This document shows positions 1-7,656 of a DNA stretch of 64,000 bases, one piece after another. Position 1 is the first letter of the stretch; the number at the start of each line of letters is the position of its first letter. The notes under the pieces were generated by a model, which was given only the letters and a program-made list of their open reading frames with translations, ran no database searches and was not told where the DNA came from. The stretch lies in the NCBI GenBank assembly GCA_041402045.1, contig JAWKSZ010000009.1, forward strand, positions 62,001-126,000, in the 5' to 3' direction. The translations under genes were made by a program, and so were the position numbers. The stretch is from JAGQRJ01 sp041402045 (GTDB taxonomy: Bacteria; Planctomycetota; J058).

Positions 1-1068
1 GATCACGGAGCCGTCGGAGAGCTGCTGGAAGGTGCAGGCGATCACCGCGCCGGCGGTGGTCTCACCGATCAGCGGGCCGATCTGGCGCTTGCGCCAGCCG
101 TAGGCGAAGGCCTCCTTGGCCGAGCGCGAGCCGCCGTCGATCAGGCACACCACGGGCTTCTTCCAGCTCGCGCGGCGCCCGCTGAAGCGGTCGAGGATCT
201 GGGTCACGACCCGGGGCTGGCCGCCGCGGCCGCGCACGTCGAGGACCAGGGCGTCGACGTCGGCGAAGGGGCCCTTGAGCGCCTCGTCCAGGATCGAGAC
301 CACCCGCCCGTGAATGAAGTGGTAGAGCCGGATCACGCCGATCCGCGCGCCGTCGTGCTCGACGACCTGCACGCTCTTGCGGCAGGCCTCGACCTGGCTG
401 TCCGGCGAGGGGGTCAGGGTCAGCTCGAGGGTCGGGCCGCGCTCGACCCGGCGCACGCTGAAGGTGTGCGCCTCGGGGGTCAGGTTGAAGAAGAACCCGG
501 GGGGGCCGGGGAGCGCCGGGTCGTGGCCGGCAGGGTCGAGCACCGCGCGGGGGTCCTGGCCGTCCACGGCGAGGACCTCGTCGCCCACGAGCAGGCCGGC
601 CTGCTCCGCCGCGCTCCCGGCGTTCATGCCGCTCACGAACAGGCGCCCGTCGAGCTCGGTCACCTCGCAGCCCGCGCGCACCGAGGTCGTGCCGCGGAAC
701 TCGTTCATGAGCTCGCGCAGGAACACCCGGCGCTCGAGGAGCACGAGGTGCGAGGCCTGGGCCTCGCCGAGCATGGCGTTGGCCACCGCGTGCACCTCCT
801 CGGGGGTCTTGGCGCCGCGGACCTTCTCCAGGTAACGGCCGACCGCGCCGTCCCAGCCCGCGGGGAGCTTGCTCTTGTCGTAGAAGCGCTGGGTGGTGAC
901 CCGCCAGGCCTCGTGCAAGAGGTGCTCGGGGCCGAGCACGTCGAGCACGCGCTGCGCCTGGGTCTCGCGCTCGAGCCCGGCGGGGTTGCGCGCGGCGACC
1001 TGGGCCTGGCTCAGGGGGGCGAGGCACAGGGCCAACGCCAGGAGGGTGAAGCAGCGGGTCGGGAGCAT
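1..1068 (-). CDS. Exported S41-family (C-terminal processing type) peptidase, partial
   Basis: An ATG at 1068 opens a frame that is still open at the window edge, so about 356 residues are visible and the C-terminus is missing. Residues 1-20 look like a signal peptide ending in SQA, so the protein is exported. A PDZ-like domain lies around residues 110-200 (GLLVGDEVLAVDG), followed by the S41 core. The nucleophile is Ser316 in GGSRSAKE. In CtpA/Tsp the catalytic Lys sits about 25 residues later in GExTxGKG. Here the segment reads GETTAGAV, with Ala in place of Lys, so it may belong to the tricorn/IRBP-like branch of S41 or be inactive. It is transcribed away from the repeat-rich spacer to its right. 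The family call is firm; the subfamily and substrate are not. Confidence 0.8.
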   Translation of the reverse strand, partial: MLPTRCFTLLALALCLAPLSQAQVAARNPAGLERETQAQRVLDVLGPEHLLHEAWRVTTQRFYDKSKLPAGWDGAVGRYLEKVRGAKTPEEVHAVANAMLGEAQASHLVLLERRVFLRELMNEFRGTTSVRAGCEVTELDGRLFVSGMNAGSAAEQAGLLVGDEVLAVDGQDPRAVLDPAGHDPALPGPPGFFFNLTPEAHTFSVRRVERGPTLELTLTPSPDSQVEACRKSVQVVEHDGARIGVIRLYHFIHGRVVSILDEALKGPFADVDALVLDVRGRGGQPRVVTQILDRFSGRRASWKKPVVCLIDGGSRSAKEAFAYGWRKRQIGPLIGETTAGAVIACTFQQLSDGSVI

Positions 1069-1270
1069 GGGAGCCTCGGTGGGGTTTGGCGTGTTACGGC
1101 CTCTGGGAGCCCACGTTGGTCACCGAAGCGTCAGGCCTGAGGCCTTGGGTTCAGGCTGCATCGCTCCTGAACCCGTTTTCACGATCTGGAAAGGGCCCGC
1201 GAGACGCTCCACGAAGGAATGGGGACTTCCGTACGGCACTGCCCTCGCATAAGGCTGATCAACACGAGCG

Positions 1271-1670
1271 GGGACGCGTCACCCAACAATCCTTCCTTCC
1301 TTCCTACCTTCCTTCTCGACGCGTCCTGGCCCGACAATCCTTCCTTCCTTCCATTGCACGACCGACCTCGGCCCGATCAGGCCGAGGTCGCGTCGCTTCC
1401 GGAGGGTTCTCGAACCCCCGCAGGGCCGCGCTCGCGCGAACCGTTTCACGCCGTGCCAGGCTGAGCCGGCTTCCGTGAATTGGAAGAACCCGACCGCCTC
1501 CCCAACGTCCACTTCAGGACTTAGCGATTCACCCCTGCGGCACGCCCCTCGCGACAGAGTTTCTCAACAAGAAGCGAGGACGCGCGCCACTACCTTCCTT
1601 CCTCCTTCCTTCCTTCCTCCTATCGATTCGGCAGCGCGTCCTTACTCCGACAATCCTTCCTTCCTTCCAC
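1271..1670. repeat. Imperfect repeats with CCTT microsatellites
   Basis: The 700-base gene-free stretch 1069-1770 contains four imperfect copies of a block made of a GCGTC-like core, then ACAATCC, then several CTTCC units. They lie near 1275-1310, 1318-1352, 1580-1618 and 1636-1668. The (CCTT)n runs make the minus strand strongly purine-rich. I see no credible protein in either strand here; the small frames that cross it are simple-sequence translations. Confidence 0.7.
1363..1390. other. Perfect inverted repeat (11-bp stem) in the CCTT spacer
   Basis: The arms CGACCTCGGCC and GGCCGAGGTCG flank the six-base loop CGATCA. No T-run follows on either side, so it is not a standard intrinsic terminator. 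It could be an operator, a cruciform site or an RNA hairpin. The function is unknown. Confidence 0.5.
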
Positions 1671-1674
1671 GACA

Positions 1675-1706
1675 CAGCCCCAACTCACGTTGGGGCTGCG
1701 TTGTTT
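1675..1706 (+). terminator. Intrinsic-terminator-like hairpin
   Basis: A perfect 10-bp stem (CAGCCCCAAC / GTTGGGGCTG, loop TCAC) is followed by a short T-rich tail (CGTTGTTTGG). It lies at the end of the CCTT repeat region, just upstream of the acyltransferase gene, and would insulate that gene from read-through out of the spacer. Confidence 0.5.
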
Positions 1707-1770
1707 GGTTCGCGCCGCTGAGCAGGCGTCGGGGAAGCGCCCACCCCTCCTGCGAACTACACTCCGCCCA

Positions 1771-2758
1771 TGCGCCCCCCCTCCCCGAGCGCCCGCTGAT
1801 CCCGCTGACGTGGTTCGGGGTCGGCCTGGCCGCCCACGCCGCCCTGGCGCTGGCCTTCGCCTGCGCGCTGCGCGCGCCGCGCCGGGTCGCCTGGGGCCTG
1901 TGGGCGCCGTGGGCGCTGGCGGACCTGACGCTCCCGATCCTGGTCCCCCTGGGCCATACCGGCTCCGGCCTGTGTCGGATCCTGCTCGCGATCCACTGCG
2001 GGGTGGCGGTGTTCAAGGGCTGCGAGCTCTTGCTCAACCAGCGCCCCGCGCCGGGGGTGATCGCGGTGTGGACCTGGCTGGCCTGGGTCCGGCCCTACAA
2101 CCACGTCTACGCCCGCCGCGGCGTGGGGGCTCCCTACCCGCCGGGCACCTGCGCGCGCAAGCTCGCCCTCGGCGTGCCCCTGGTGGCCCTGGGGGTGCCG
2201 CTGGTGATCGTCAGCTTCCAGGCCGACCTGGGCCGCTACGGGTTCTGGGTCGACCACCTGGCCAAGTTCTGCGCGTTCTACCTGGCGCTCAGCGGCCTCG
2301 AGCGCCTGCTCACGGCCGGCTGGAACCTGGCAGGGATCCCCGCCCGTCCGCTGCTCGACGACCCGATCCTGGCCTACAGCCCCGCCGCGTTCTGGCAGCG
2401 CTGGAACCACCCGGTGAACCAGCTCTTCGCCGCGATCCTGTTCCGCCGCTGGGCGCGCCGCGCCCCCGTGGCCGCGCTCCTGCTCTGCTTCGTCGCGAGC
2501 GGGGTCCTCCACGAGTACATCGCCGCGATCGCCTCCTGGCACCTGCGCGGCTACCAGCTCGCGTTCTTCCTGCTCCACGGGCTGGCCGCCGCCGCCACCT
2601 GGCGCTGGCGCCCTCGCGGCCCCGCCGCCCGCGCCGCCGGCCGCGTGGGCACCGTGGCCTTCGGCCTCCTGACCTCGCCGCTGTTCTTCGCGAGCCTGGT
2701 CCCCGTGTTCGCCGACCTGGGCCCCCTGTATCCCCACGGGGCGCTGCTGCCGCCCTGA
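1771..2758 (+). CDS. MBOAT / wax-synthase-like membrane O-acyltransferase
   Basis: A polytopic membrane protein of about 329 residues with eight or so hydrophobic segments. The C-terminal half carries the two MBOAT hallmarks: an Asn in FWQRWNHPVNQLF and the presumed catalytic His in SGVLHEYI, as in wax synthases and DGAT-type enzymes. The long frame has no ATG, GTG or TTG near the first membrane segment. The natural start is the ATG at 1771, but it is joined to the body only if one C is added to the C-run at about 1775-1781, so a one-base indel is likely. The gene converges on an SGNH hydrolase that ends two bases away. MBOAT/SGNH neighbours often modify surface polymers, but the substrate here is unknown. 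Confidence 0.75.
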
Positions 2759-2759
2759 G

Positions 2760-3848
2760 CTAGCGAGGGCCTCCGGCGGGCTCAGGGTGCTCGTCGAGGG
2801 CCCCCCGCACGACCTCCGCCAGGGCCGCCTGCCCCGCGGCGGTGAGGTGCAGGTCGAAGGGGAAGTACCAGCGGGCCTCCTCCTCCGGCGTCGACGGGCG
2901 CAGCTCGGCGTAGCTCGCCCCGGCCGCGGCGCAGGCCGCGCGGAGTCGGGCGCCGAGGGCGCCGAACTCGAGGCCCGGCTGCTCGAGGGCCGCCGCCGCC
3001 GCCGCGCTGGCCTCGCCCCCCGCGGCGTAGACCGGCACGATCCGCACCACGTGCCGCGGGACGCCCGCCGGCACGAGCTCGAGGGTCTGGCGCAGGTGCG
3101 CGAGGGCGGGCTCGAGCTCGGGGGCCCGCGCCGGGTCGTGGATCCAGAGGTCGCGGCGGAGGATCGCCAGGCGCTGGGCCCGGTAGCCCCCCAGGTTGGC
3201 CGCCCAGGTCGAGAGCCCCAGCCCGTCGAGCAGCCGCCCGCCCAGCCGGACGGTGTGCAGGGCCAGCACGCGCCCGCGCAACCCAGGCCCTCCACTCGCG
3301 GCGAGCGTCGCGTCCCCGAACTCGCTGAGGTCGTTGTCGTAGAGCACGAGCACCACGGCCCGGGGTCGCGCGTCGCCCGCGAGCGCTGCCTGCAGCCGCT
3401 GCCGATAGCTCGCGAGCCCGTCCCCGGGCATGCCCAGGTTGGCGCAAGGGATCCCCCCCGCCGTGAGGCGCGCGGTGGCGACCTCGGGCGCCGCGACCCC
3501 CCAGCCGAAGAGGAACGAGTCGCCCAGGCACCACACCGCGCCGTCGCGCGCGTCGGGGTCCACGCCGACGTCAGCGCGGTAGCCGGCGGAGTCGGCGGCG
3601 ACCTCGACGTGGAACTCTCGGCTGTAGTGGGTGCCCGCCGCCCCAGGAGCCAGGCGCGTGGGCTCGCCGGGGGTCGTCTGGAACAGCCCCGCGCTGAAGC
3701 CCCGGGGAGGCTGCGGCCAGAGCAGGCGCAGCCCCAGCTCCGCGACGGGCAGCGCGAGCAGCGCGACCACGAGCGCCCCGCGGCGCCAGCGCTGGCGCCG
3801 TCGCGCGCGCGGCGTAAGGGCGTCTGGGGACCCGTCTGCGTCGTCCAC
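2760..3848 (-). CDS. Membrane-anchored SGNH/GDSL hydrolase-like protein
   Basis: About 362 residues from a GTG at 3848. The frame extends further upstream, but that part overlaps the spacer and looks non-coding. An Arg-rich N-terminus precedes one hydrophobic helix (ALVVALLALPVAELGLRLLW), giving a type II anchor. The extracytoplasmic domain has SGNH block I (GDSFLFGWG), a block II-like NLGMPGDG, and block V near the C-terminus (FDLHLTAAG, the Asp-x-x-His pair). The family acts as esterases or acyltransferases on polysaccharides and lipids. Convergence with the MBOAT gene suggests, but does not prove, a shared O-acylation role (compare AlgI/AlgJ-type pairs). Confidence 0.75.
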   Translation of the reverse strand: MDDADGSPDALTPRARRRQRWRRGALVVALLALPVAELGLRLLWPQPPRGFSAGLFQTTPGEPTRLAPGAAGTHYSREFHVEVAADSAGYRADVGVDPDARDGAVWCLGDSFLFGWGVAAPEVATARLTAGGIPCANLGMPGDGLASYRQRLQAALAGDARPRAVVLVLYDNDLSEFGDATLAASGGPGLRGRVLALHTVRLGGRLLDGLGLSTWAANLGGYRAQRLAILRRDLWIHDPARAPELEPALAHLRQTLELVPAGVPRHVVRIVPVYAAGGEASAAAAAALEQPGLEFGALGARLRAACAAAGASYAELRPSTPEEEARWYFPFDLHLTAAGQAALAEVVRGALDEHPEPAGGPR

Positions 3849-4110
3849 GCACCCAGGGTATCCGCCGGCGGACACCTCCGCTGAAAACGCGGTGAGAGCG
3901 GCTGAGACACGTCGGGAACGCAACGGCCCCCTCCCCCCAACGCCGAAGACAGCCCGCGCAGGACTCCCACGCCGAGCCTGAGCTTCCGTCGAGGCCTCGG
4001 CCTTGCGCTCGAGTTCGTCGACCGAGGCAACGAAAGGAAGGTCCACTCCACGTGTCCACTCCCCCCCGCCCGCTGCTGCCCGGCGCCCCAAGGCGCCCTG
4101 AGAGGCTCGC

Positions 4111-4878
4111 GTGATCGCGCCGCTCATGGAGCCCCGCGCTGCGCGCGTGACGGGAGTCGTGGTCGCCACCCTGGTGGCCTTCGGCGCGCTCGAGCAGCTC
4201 GCCGGCGGCACACCGGTGGACTGGCTGCTCTGGCGCGACGCTCCGCGCGCCAGCGCCGTGGCGACCTCGCTCCTGGCTCACGCCTCGCCGCGCCACCTCG
4301 CCTACAACGTGTTCATGCTCGCCGCCCTGGGCACGCTCCTCGAGCGTCGGGTCGGCGCCCTGAACTTCCTCGCCGTGACGGTGTGGACCGCGATCGGCTC
4401 GGCCCTCGGCTGGCTGCTGATCGACTCCGGAGACGCTCTGGGCGGAGCGTCCGGAGTCGCCTTCGGCGTGCTCGGCGCCTGCGTCGTGCTCTGCCGCAGC
4501 GAGACGGTCCCGGTCGGGCTCGTGTGGCCCCAGGCGCTGCTGGTGCTGGTCGCTCAGGCCGGCGGGAACCCGTCCCTCGCGAGCTGGGGAGCCCTGCTCA
4601 CGCCGCTGGCCTTCCTCTGCCCCCACCGCGCGGGGCGACTCCTGGTCCGCGCGCGGCTCCACCCCTACTGGCTGACCCTGCCGCTGATCGCGCAGGCGAT
4701 CGCGTTCCGCTCGCCCGCGGTCGGAGCGCACTGGGCTGGCTTCGTGTGCGGCGTCGCCGTCGGCGCGGCGCTGCGCGCCGGCGCGATCACCGCCCCCTCA
4801 CTTCGGGTCGAAGCGACCCTCCCCCTCACCCCGGGCAGCTGCAGCCCTCCCCTGTGCAGCAGAAAGGACCTGTCATGA
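4111..4878 (+). CDS. Rhomboid-family intramembrane serine protease
   Basis: 255 residues, with about six predicted membrane helices. The catalytic Ser is in GGASGVAFG around residue 113 and the His in AHWAGF around residue 211. The conserved HASPRHLAYN segment near residue 57 supplies the oxyanion-side His and Asn of rhomboids. The stop codon overlaps the ATG of the first pilin gene (ATGA-type overlap), so translation of protease and pilin is probably coupled. Whether the protease acts on the pilins is inference. The roughly 260-base stretch between this gene and the divergent SGNH gene shows no clear motif. Confidence 0.85.
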   Translation: MIAPLMEPRAARVTGVVVATLVAFGALEQLAGGTPVDWLLWRDAPRASAVATSLLAHASPRHLAYNVFMLAALGTLLERRVGALNFLAVTVWTAIGSALGWLLIDSGDALGGASGVAFGVLGACVVLCRSETVPVGLVWPQALLVLVAQAGGNPSLASWGALLTPLAFLCPHRAGRLLVRARLHPYWLTLPLIAQAIAFRSPAVGAHWAGFVCGVAVGAALRAGAITAPSLRVEATLPLTPGSCSPPLCSRKDLS

Positions 4879-5081
4879 TTCGTATCCCTACCCTCCGCCT
4901 CCGCCGTCGCCGCGCTCAAGGCATGACCGAGTACATCGTGATCGTGGGCTTGATCGCGATCGTGCTGATCGGCGCGGTCAAGAAATTCCAGGGCGCGCTC
5001 AACAAGACCTACGAGAAGACGACGAACGAGCTCACGAGCATCCAGAACGAGATCGACGCCAAGGGACCCAAGGGACCGTGA
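4875..5081 (+). CDS. Flp/type IVb-like pilin, copy 1
   Basis: 68 residues. A short Arg-rich leader (LRLRRRRAQG) is followed by MTEYIVIVGLIAIVLIGA, the typical prepilin pattern of a Gly before the cut, an early Glu and a hydrophobic helix. The prepilin peptidase site would be G|MTEY. The polar C-terminal tail (TYEKTTNELTSIQNEI) is helical. It starts inside the stop codon of the rhomboid gene, with an AGGAC Shine-Dalgarno-like stretch. No pilus machinery genes adjoin it. Confidence 0.8.
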   Translation: MIRIPTLRLRRRRAQGMTEYIVIVGLIAIVLIGAVKKFQGALNKTYEKTTNELTSIQNEIDAKGPKGP

Positions 5082-5306
5082 GCCGAGCCCGCTCCTCGCT
5101 ACGCCCCAGACCGCCCCCGGCGGGCCAGGGGCGGACGGTCCCCCCGCGTCCGCCGGTGGACACTCTGCAACGCCCGGGGTTTCCGTCGCGAACCCCGTGG
5201 CGCCAAGCGGCGGCGCCCGTTGGGACGAACCCATGTCGCCAATAGGGTTATGACGGGCCTCGGGCTTGCAAAGGGGCCCTTCAGAAGGAATGGAAGGATC
5301 ACCCCC

Positions 5307-5510
5307 ATGCTCAAGCTCATCCCCTCGCTCGTTCGCCGCCGTCGCCGCCGTCGTGGTCAAGGCATGACCGAGTACATCATCATCGTCGGCCTGATCGCGA
5401 TCGTGCTGATCGCTGCCGTGCGTCAGTTCCAGGGCGCCCTCACCGCCACCTACTCCAAGACGACCACGGAGCTCGAGGGGATCCAGGACGAGATCACCGC
5501 GGGCGGCTAA
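5307..5510 (+). CDS. Flp/type IVb-like pilin, copy 2
   Basis: 67 residues, a close paralog of the pilin 225 bases upstream: same Arg-rich leader, the same G|MTEYIIIVGLIAIVLI core, and a related tail (TYSKTTTELEGIQDEI). A purine-rich GGAAGGA lies about 12 bases before the ATG. The spacer between the copies contains a GGGCC-rich inverted repeat but no gene. A strong bidirectional hairpin follows. The two copies probably arose by tandem duplication and may be major and minor subunits. Confidence 0.8.
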   Translation: MLKLIPSLVRRRRRRRGQGMTEYIIIVGLIAIVLIAAVRQFQGALTATYSKTTTELEGIQDEITAGG

Positions 5511-5580
5511 TCCCCACCCACCGAAACACCCCCAGCGCGCGGCTCGACTCCCAAGGCGCCGCGCGCCTCCCCCTCCAACG

Positions 5581-5614
5581 CGAAGACGGAGGAGCGTGAG
5601 CTCCTCCGTCTTCG
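5581..5614. terminator. Bidirectional intrinsic terminator-like hairpin
   Basis: A perfect 15-bp stem (CGAAGACGGAGGAGC and its complement) with the loop GTGA, followed by TGTTGGTT on the plus strand. It sits between two converging transcription units (pilins on plus, recombinase-actin operon on minus) and would end both. Confidence 0.75.
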
Positions 5615-5650
5615 TGTTGGTTCGAGCGCGAGCCGCAGCTCGCTCTGGAT

Positions 5651-6535
5651 TCAGCTGGCCTTGGCCTGGCGCGAGCTCAGCTCGCCGACCTCCGCCACGT
5701 CCTTCTTGATCCCGGAGCCGCTGCGCTTGTTGTTCTCGCGGATCAGCTTCTGGACCTTGTTGAACATGATCGGCGGCACGATCGAGTCGTGACGCCCCTT
5801 GGTGCGGATCTTGCCGAAGTGGACCCGCCCCACGTAGGTGTCGTTCTTGAGGATCCAGGACACCCCAGCCCGCGACCACTGCTTGCCGCGCCGGGTCTTG
5901 AGCCCCTGCTCGTCGAGCAGCTTGATCAAGCGCTTCATGCTCCGCAGGCGGAGGTATTCGCGGAAGATCATGCGCACCACGTCGGCCTCCTGGTCGTCCG
6001 GGACGAGCAGGACCCCCTCGGTGTTGCGCAGGGTGTAGTCGCGGCGATACCCGTAGGGCGCTGGACCGCTCTGGTGCTTCCCCGCGCGCGCCCCGGCCTC
6101 GCGGCCGCGCAGCAGGCGCTCGGCCACCCGCCGCCGCTTGGTGCGCACGGTGACGTCCGGTCGCCGGATCGGCTTGGGCGCTCGCTCGACGGTGCGCTGC
6201 AGCAGCCGCGCGTTCTCCTCGGTGGGCAGGAGCACCTGCTTCCCGTGGTTGCGCAGCTCTTGCGCGCCGTCGATCTGGATCGTGTCCAGGAGCAGACGGT
6301 CGTAGGACGTGACCAGGACACCTTCCCAGGTCCCGTCCATGCCGTCGAGGATCGACACCAGCCCAGCGCAGGTCCCATGCTTGGGGCTGATTCCGGTGTC
6401 GGTGAGGACTCGCTCGAGGTGGATGCCGCAGCGCTCCGCGAACTCGCGGAGCGCCCGCTCTTGTGCCTCGACCGTAGGGTAGCTCGCAGCCTCCTGTTCC
6501 TCCCAGGAGGTGCGCGCGTAGCCTACGAAGCGCAC
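5651..6535 (-). CDS. Serine recombinase (resolvase plus recombinase domain)
   Basis: 294 residues from a GTG that begins one base after the stop of the actin-like gene, so it is the last gene of the coiled-coil/actin operon. The N-terminal resolvase fold has the nucleophilic Ser in YARTS (residues 6-10) and the conserved Arg segment SYDRL near residue 97. A 'recombinase' domain follows (APYGYRR, residues 160-200) with the typical ILKNDTYVGR near residue 228. It is shorter than large phage serine integrases and lacks an obvious Cys zinc ribbon and long coiled coil. No flanking att-like repeats were seen. It could invert or excise DNA, or be a domesticated DNA-binding protein. Confidence 0.85.
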   Translation of the reverse strand: MRFVGYARTSWEEQEAASYPTVEAQERALREFAERCGIHLERVLTDTGISPKHGTCAGLVSILDGMDGTWEGVLVTSYDRLLLDTIQIDGAQELRNHGKQVLLPTEENARLLQRTVERAPKPIRRPDVTVRTKRRRVAERLLRGREAGARAGKHQSGPAPYGYRRDYTLRNTEGVLLVPDDQEADVVRMIFREYLRLRSMKRLIKLLDEQGLKTRRGKQWSRAGVSWILKNDTYVGRVHFGKIRTKGRHDSIVPPIMFNKVQKLIRENNKRSGSGIKKDVAEVGELSSRQAKAS

Positions 6536-6536
6536 C

Positions 6537-7628
6537 CTAGCGCAACGATTCCCACGCCTCGGTGGGCATGTCGTAGGCGATCTTCAGCGCGCCGTTGGCG
6601 CCCGAGTAGACCGGCTCCTCGACGCAGCGCACGCCGCCGCCGCCGTAGGCCTGCAGGGCCTCCTCGACGGCCTTGTCCAGGCCGTAGATCCGGCTGCCGC
6701 CGCCGGCGATCAGCACGTTTTGGCGCAGGCGCTCCTGGAACTCGGGGTCGAAGGTCGAGACCAGGCGGTCGATCGCCTCGACGATCGGCTCGATGATCCG
6801 ACGGCAGCCCTTGCGCACCTCGGCGGTCACGTCGAACTCGACGGGCTTGCCGCGCACGGGGAAGGTCACGACCACGGGCTCCGAGCTCTCGGTCACGAAG
6901 GCGTGCTTCTCCTTGACCTGACGCACCATGTTCTTGGTGAACGAGGCGTCCGGGCAGCGCGACTTGAACAGCTCGAACAGCTGCTCGTCGAGGAAGTCGC
7001 CGGCCACGGTCAGGGTCAGCTGGTCCTCTTCGTCGGGCATGGAGCCCTTCATGCGGCAGAGGTCGGTGGTCCCCGCGCCGATGTCGATCACCAGGCAGTC
7101 GTGCAGGCGCTCGAGGCCGTAGGCCACCGAGAACGGCTCGCTGCAGATCACGACCGAGTCCAGCACGTCACGCGCGGCCTCGATGATCGACTGCTTGTTG
7201 TGGATCGACGCCTGGGCCGGGCACCCGATCACGCCGTAGACGAGCTGCCCCGGCTCGGGCTCGGCGAGCTCGATCGCGTGCTGGATCAGCGCGCGCGCCG
7301 CCTCGAGGTTGGCCTCGATCTCCTCCTGGCCGGCGCCCGAGCCGTCCGAGAACTTGATCACGCCGTCCTCGAGCGGGCGGTAGAGGTTCAGCGCGAGGCG
7401 GTTCTTGAGCGCCTCCTCGCCGAACAGCACGTCCTTCTGCAGGAACTTGCGCGAGACGACGTCCTTGGGATAGCCGACGACGCTGGCGATGGTCTCGCGC
7501 ACGCCGTTGCTCGCGCTGATCGAGGTGCGCGAGGTCCCCAGGTCGATCCCCACGTAGAGGATCCCCTCCTCGCCAGCCCGGAAGCGCGAACGCGTCTCTC
7601 CATTCACGGTGTTGTCCTTCTGAGTCAT
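6537..7628 (-). CDS. MamK-like bacterial actin
   Basis: 363 residues from the ATG at 7628, preceded by a strong AGGGGGA ribosome site; the upstream extension of the frame is unlikely to be used. All actin-fold nucleotide motifs are present: phosphate-1 GIDLGTSRTS at residues 27-36, phosphate-2 VIDIGAGTTDL near 180, and the adenosine motif AGGGSRIYGL near 305. The stretch SVVGYPKDV and the DGVIK segment closely resemble MamK, the actin that lines up magnetosomes, more than MreB or ParM. It lies third in an operon after two coiled-coil proteins (28 bases after the second). Filament formation is expected from the family. The cargo or partner is unknown, and no other magnetosome gene is visible. 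Confidence 0.85.
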   Translation of the reverse strand: MTQKDNTVNGETRSRFRAGEEGILYVGIDLGTSRTSISASNGVRETIASVVGYPKDVVSRKFLQKDVLFGEEALKNRLALNLYRPLEDGVIKFSDGSGAGQEEIEANLEAARALIQHAIELAEPEPGQLVYGVIGCPAQASIHNKQSIIEAARDVLDSVVICSEPFSVAYGLERLHDCLVIDIGAGTTDLCRMKGSMPDEEDQLTLTVAGDFLDEQLFELFKSRCPDASFTKNMVRQVKEKHAFVTESSEPVVVTFPVRGKPVEFDVTAEVRKGCRRIIEPIVEAIDRLVSTFDPEFQERLRQNVLIAGGGSRIYGLDKAVEEALQAYGGGGVRCVEEPVYSGANGALKIAYDMPTEAWESLR

Positions 7629-7656
7629 GATTCCCCCTCTGCTGAAACTGATCGGA

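Noticed and set aside
310..1140. Plus-strand frame of 276 codons near the left edge
   Set aside because: Opposes the S41 peptidase frame, which has a signal peptide, PDZ and catalytic motifs. The plus-strand product is typical antisense composition.
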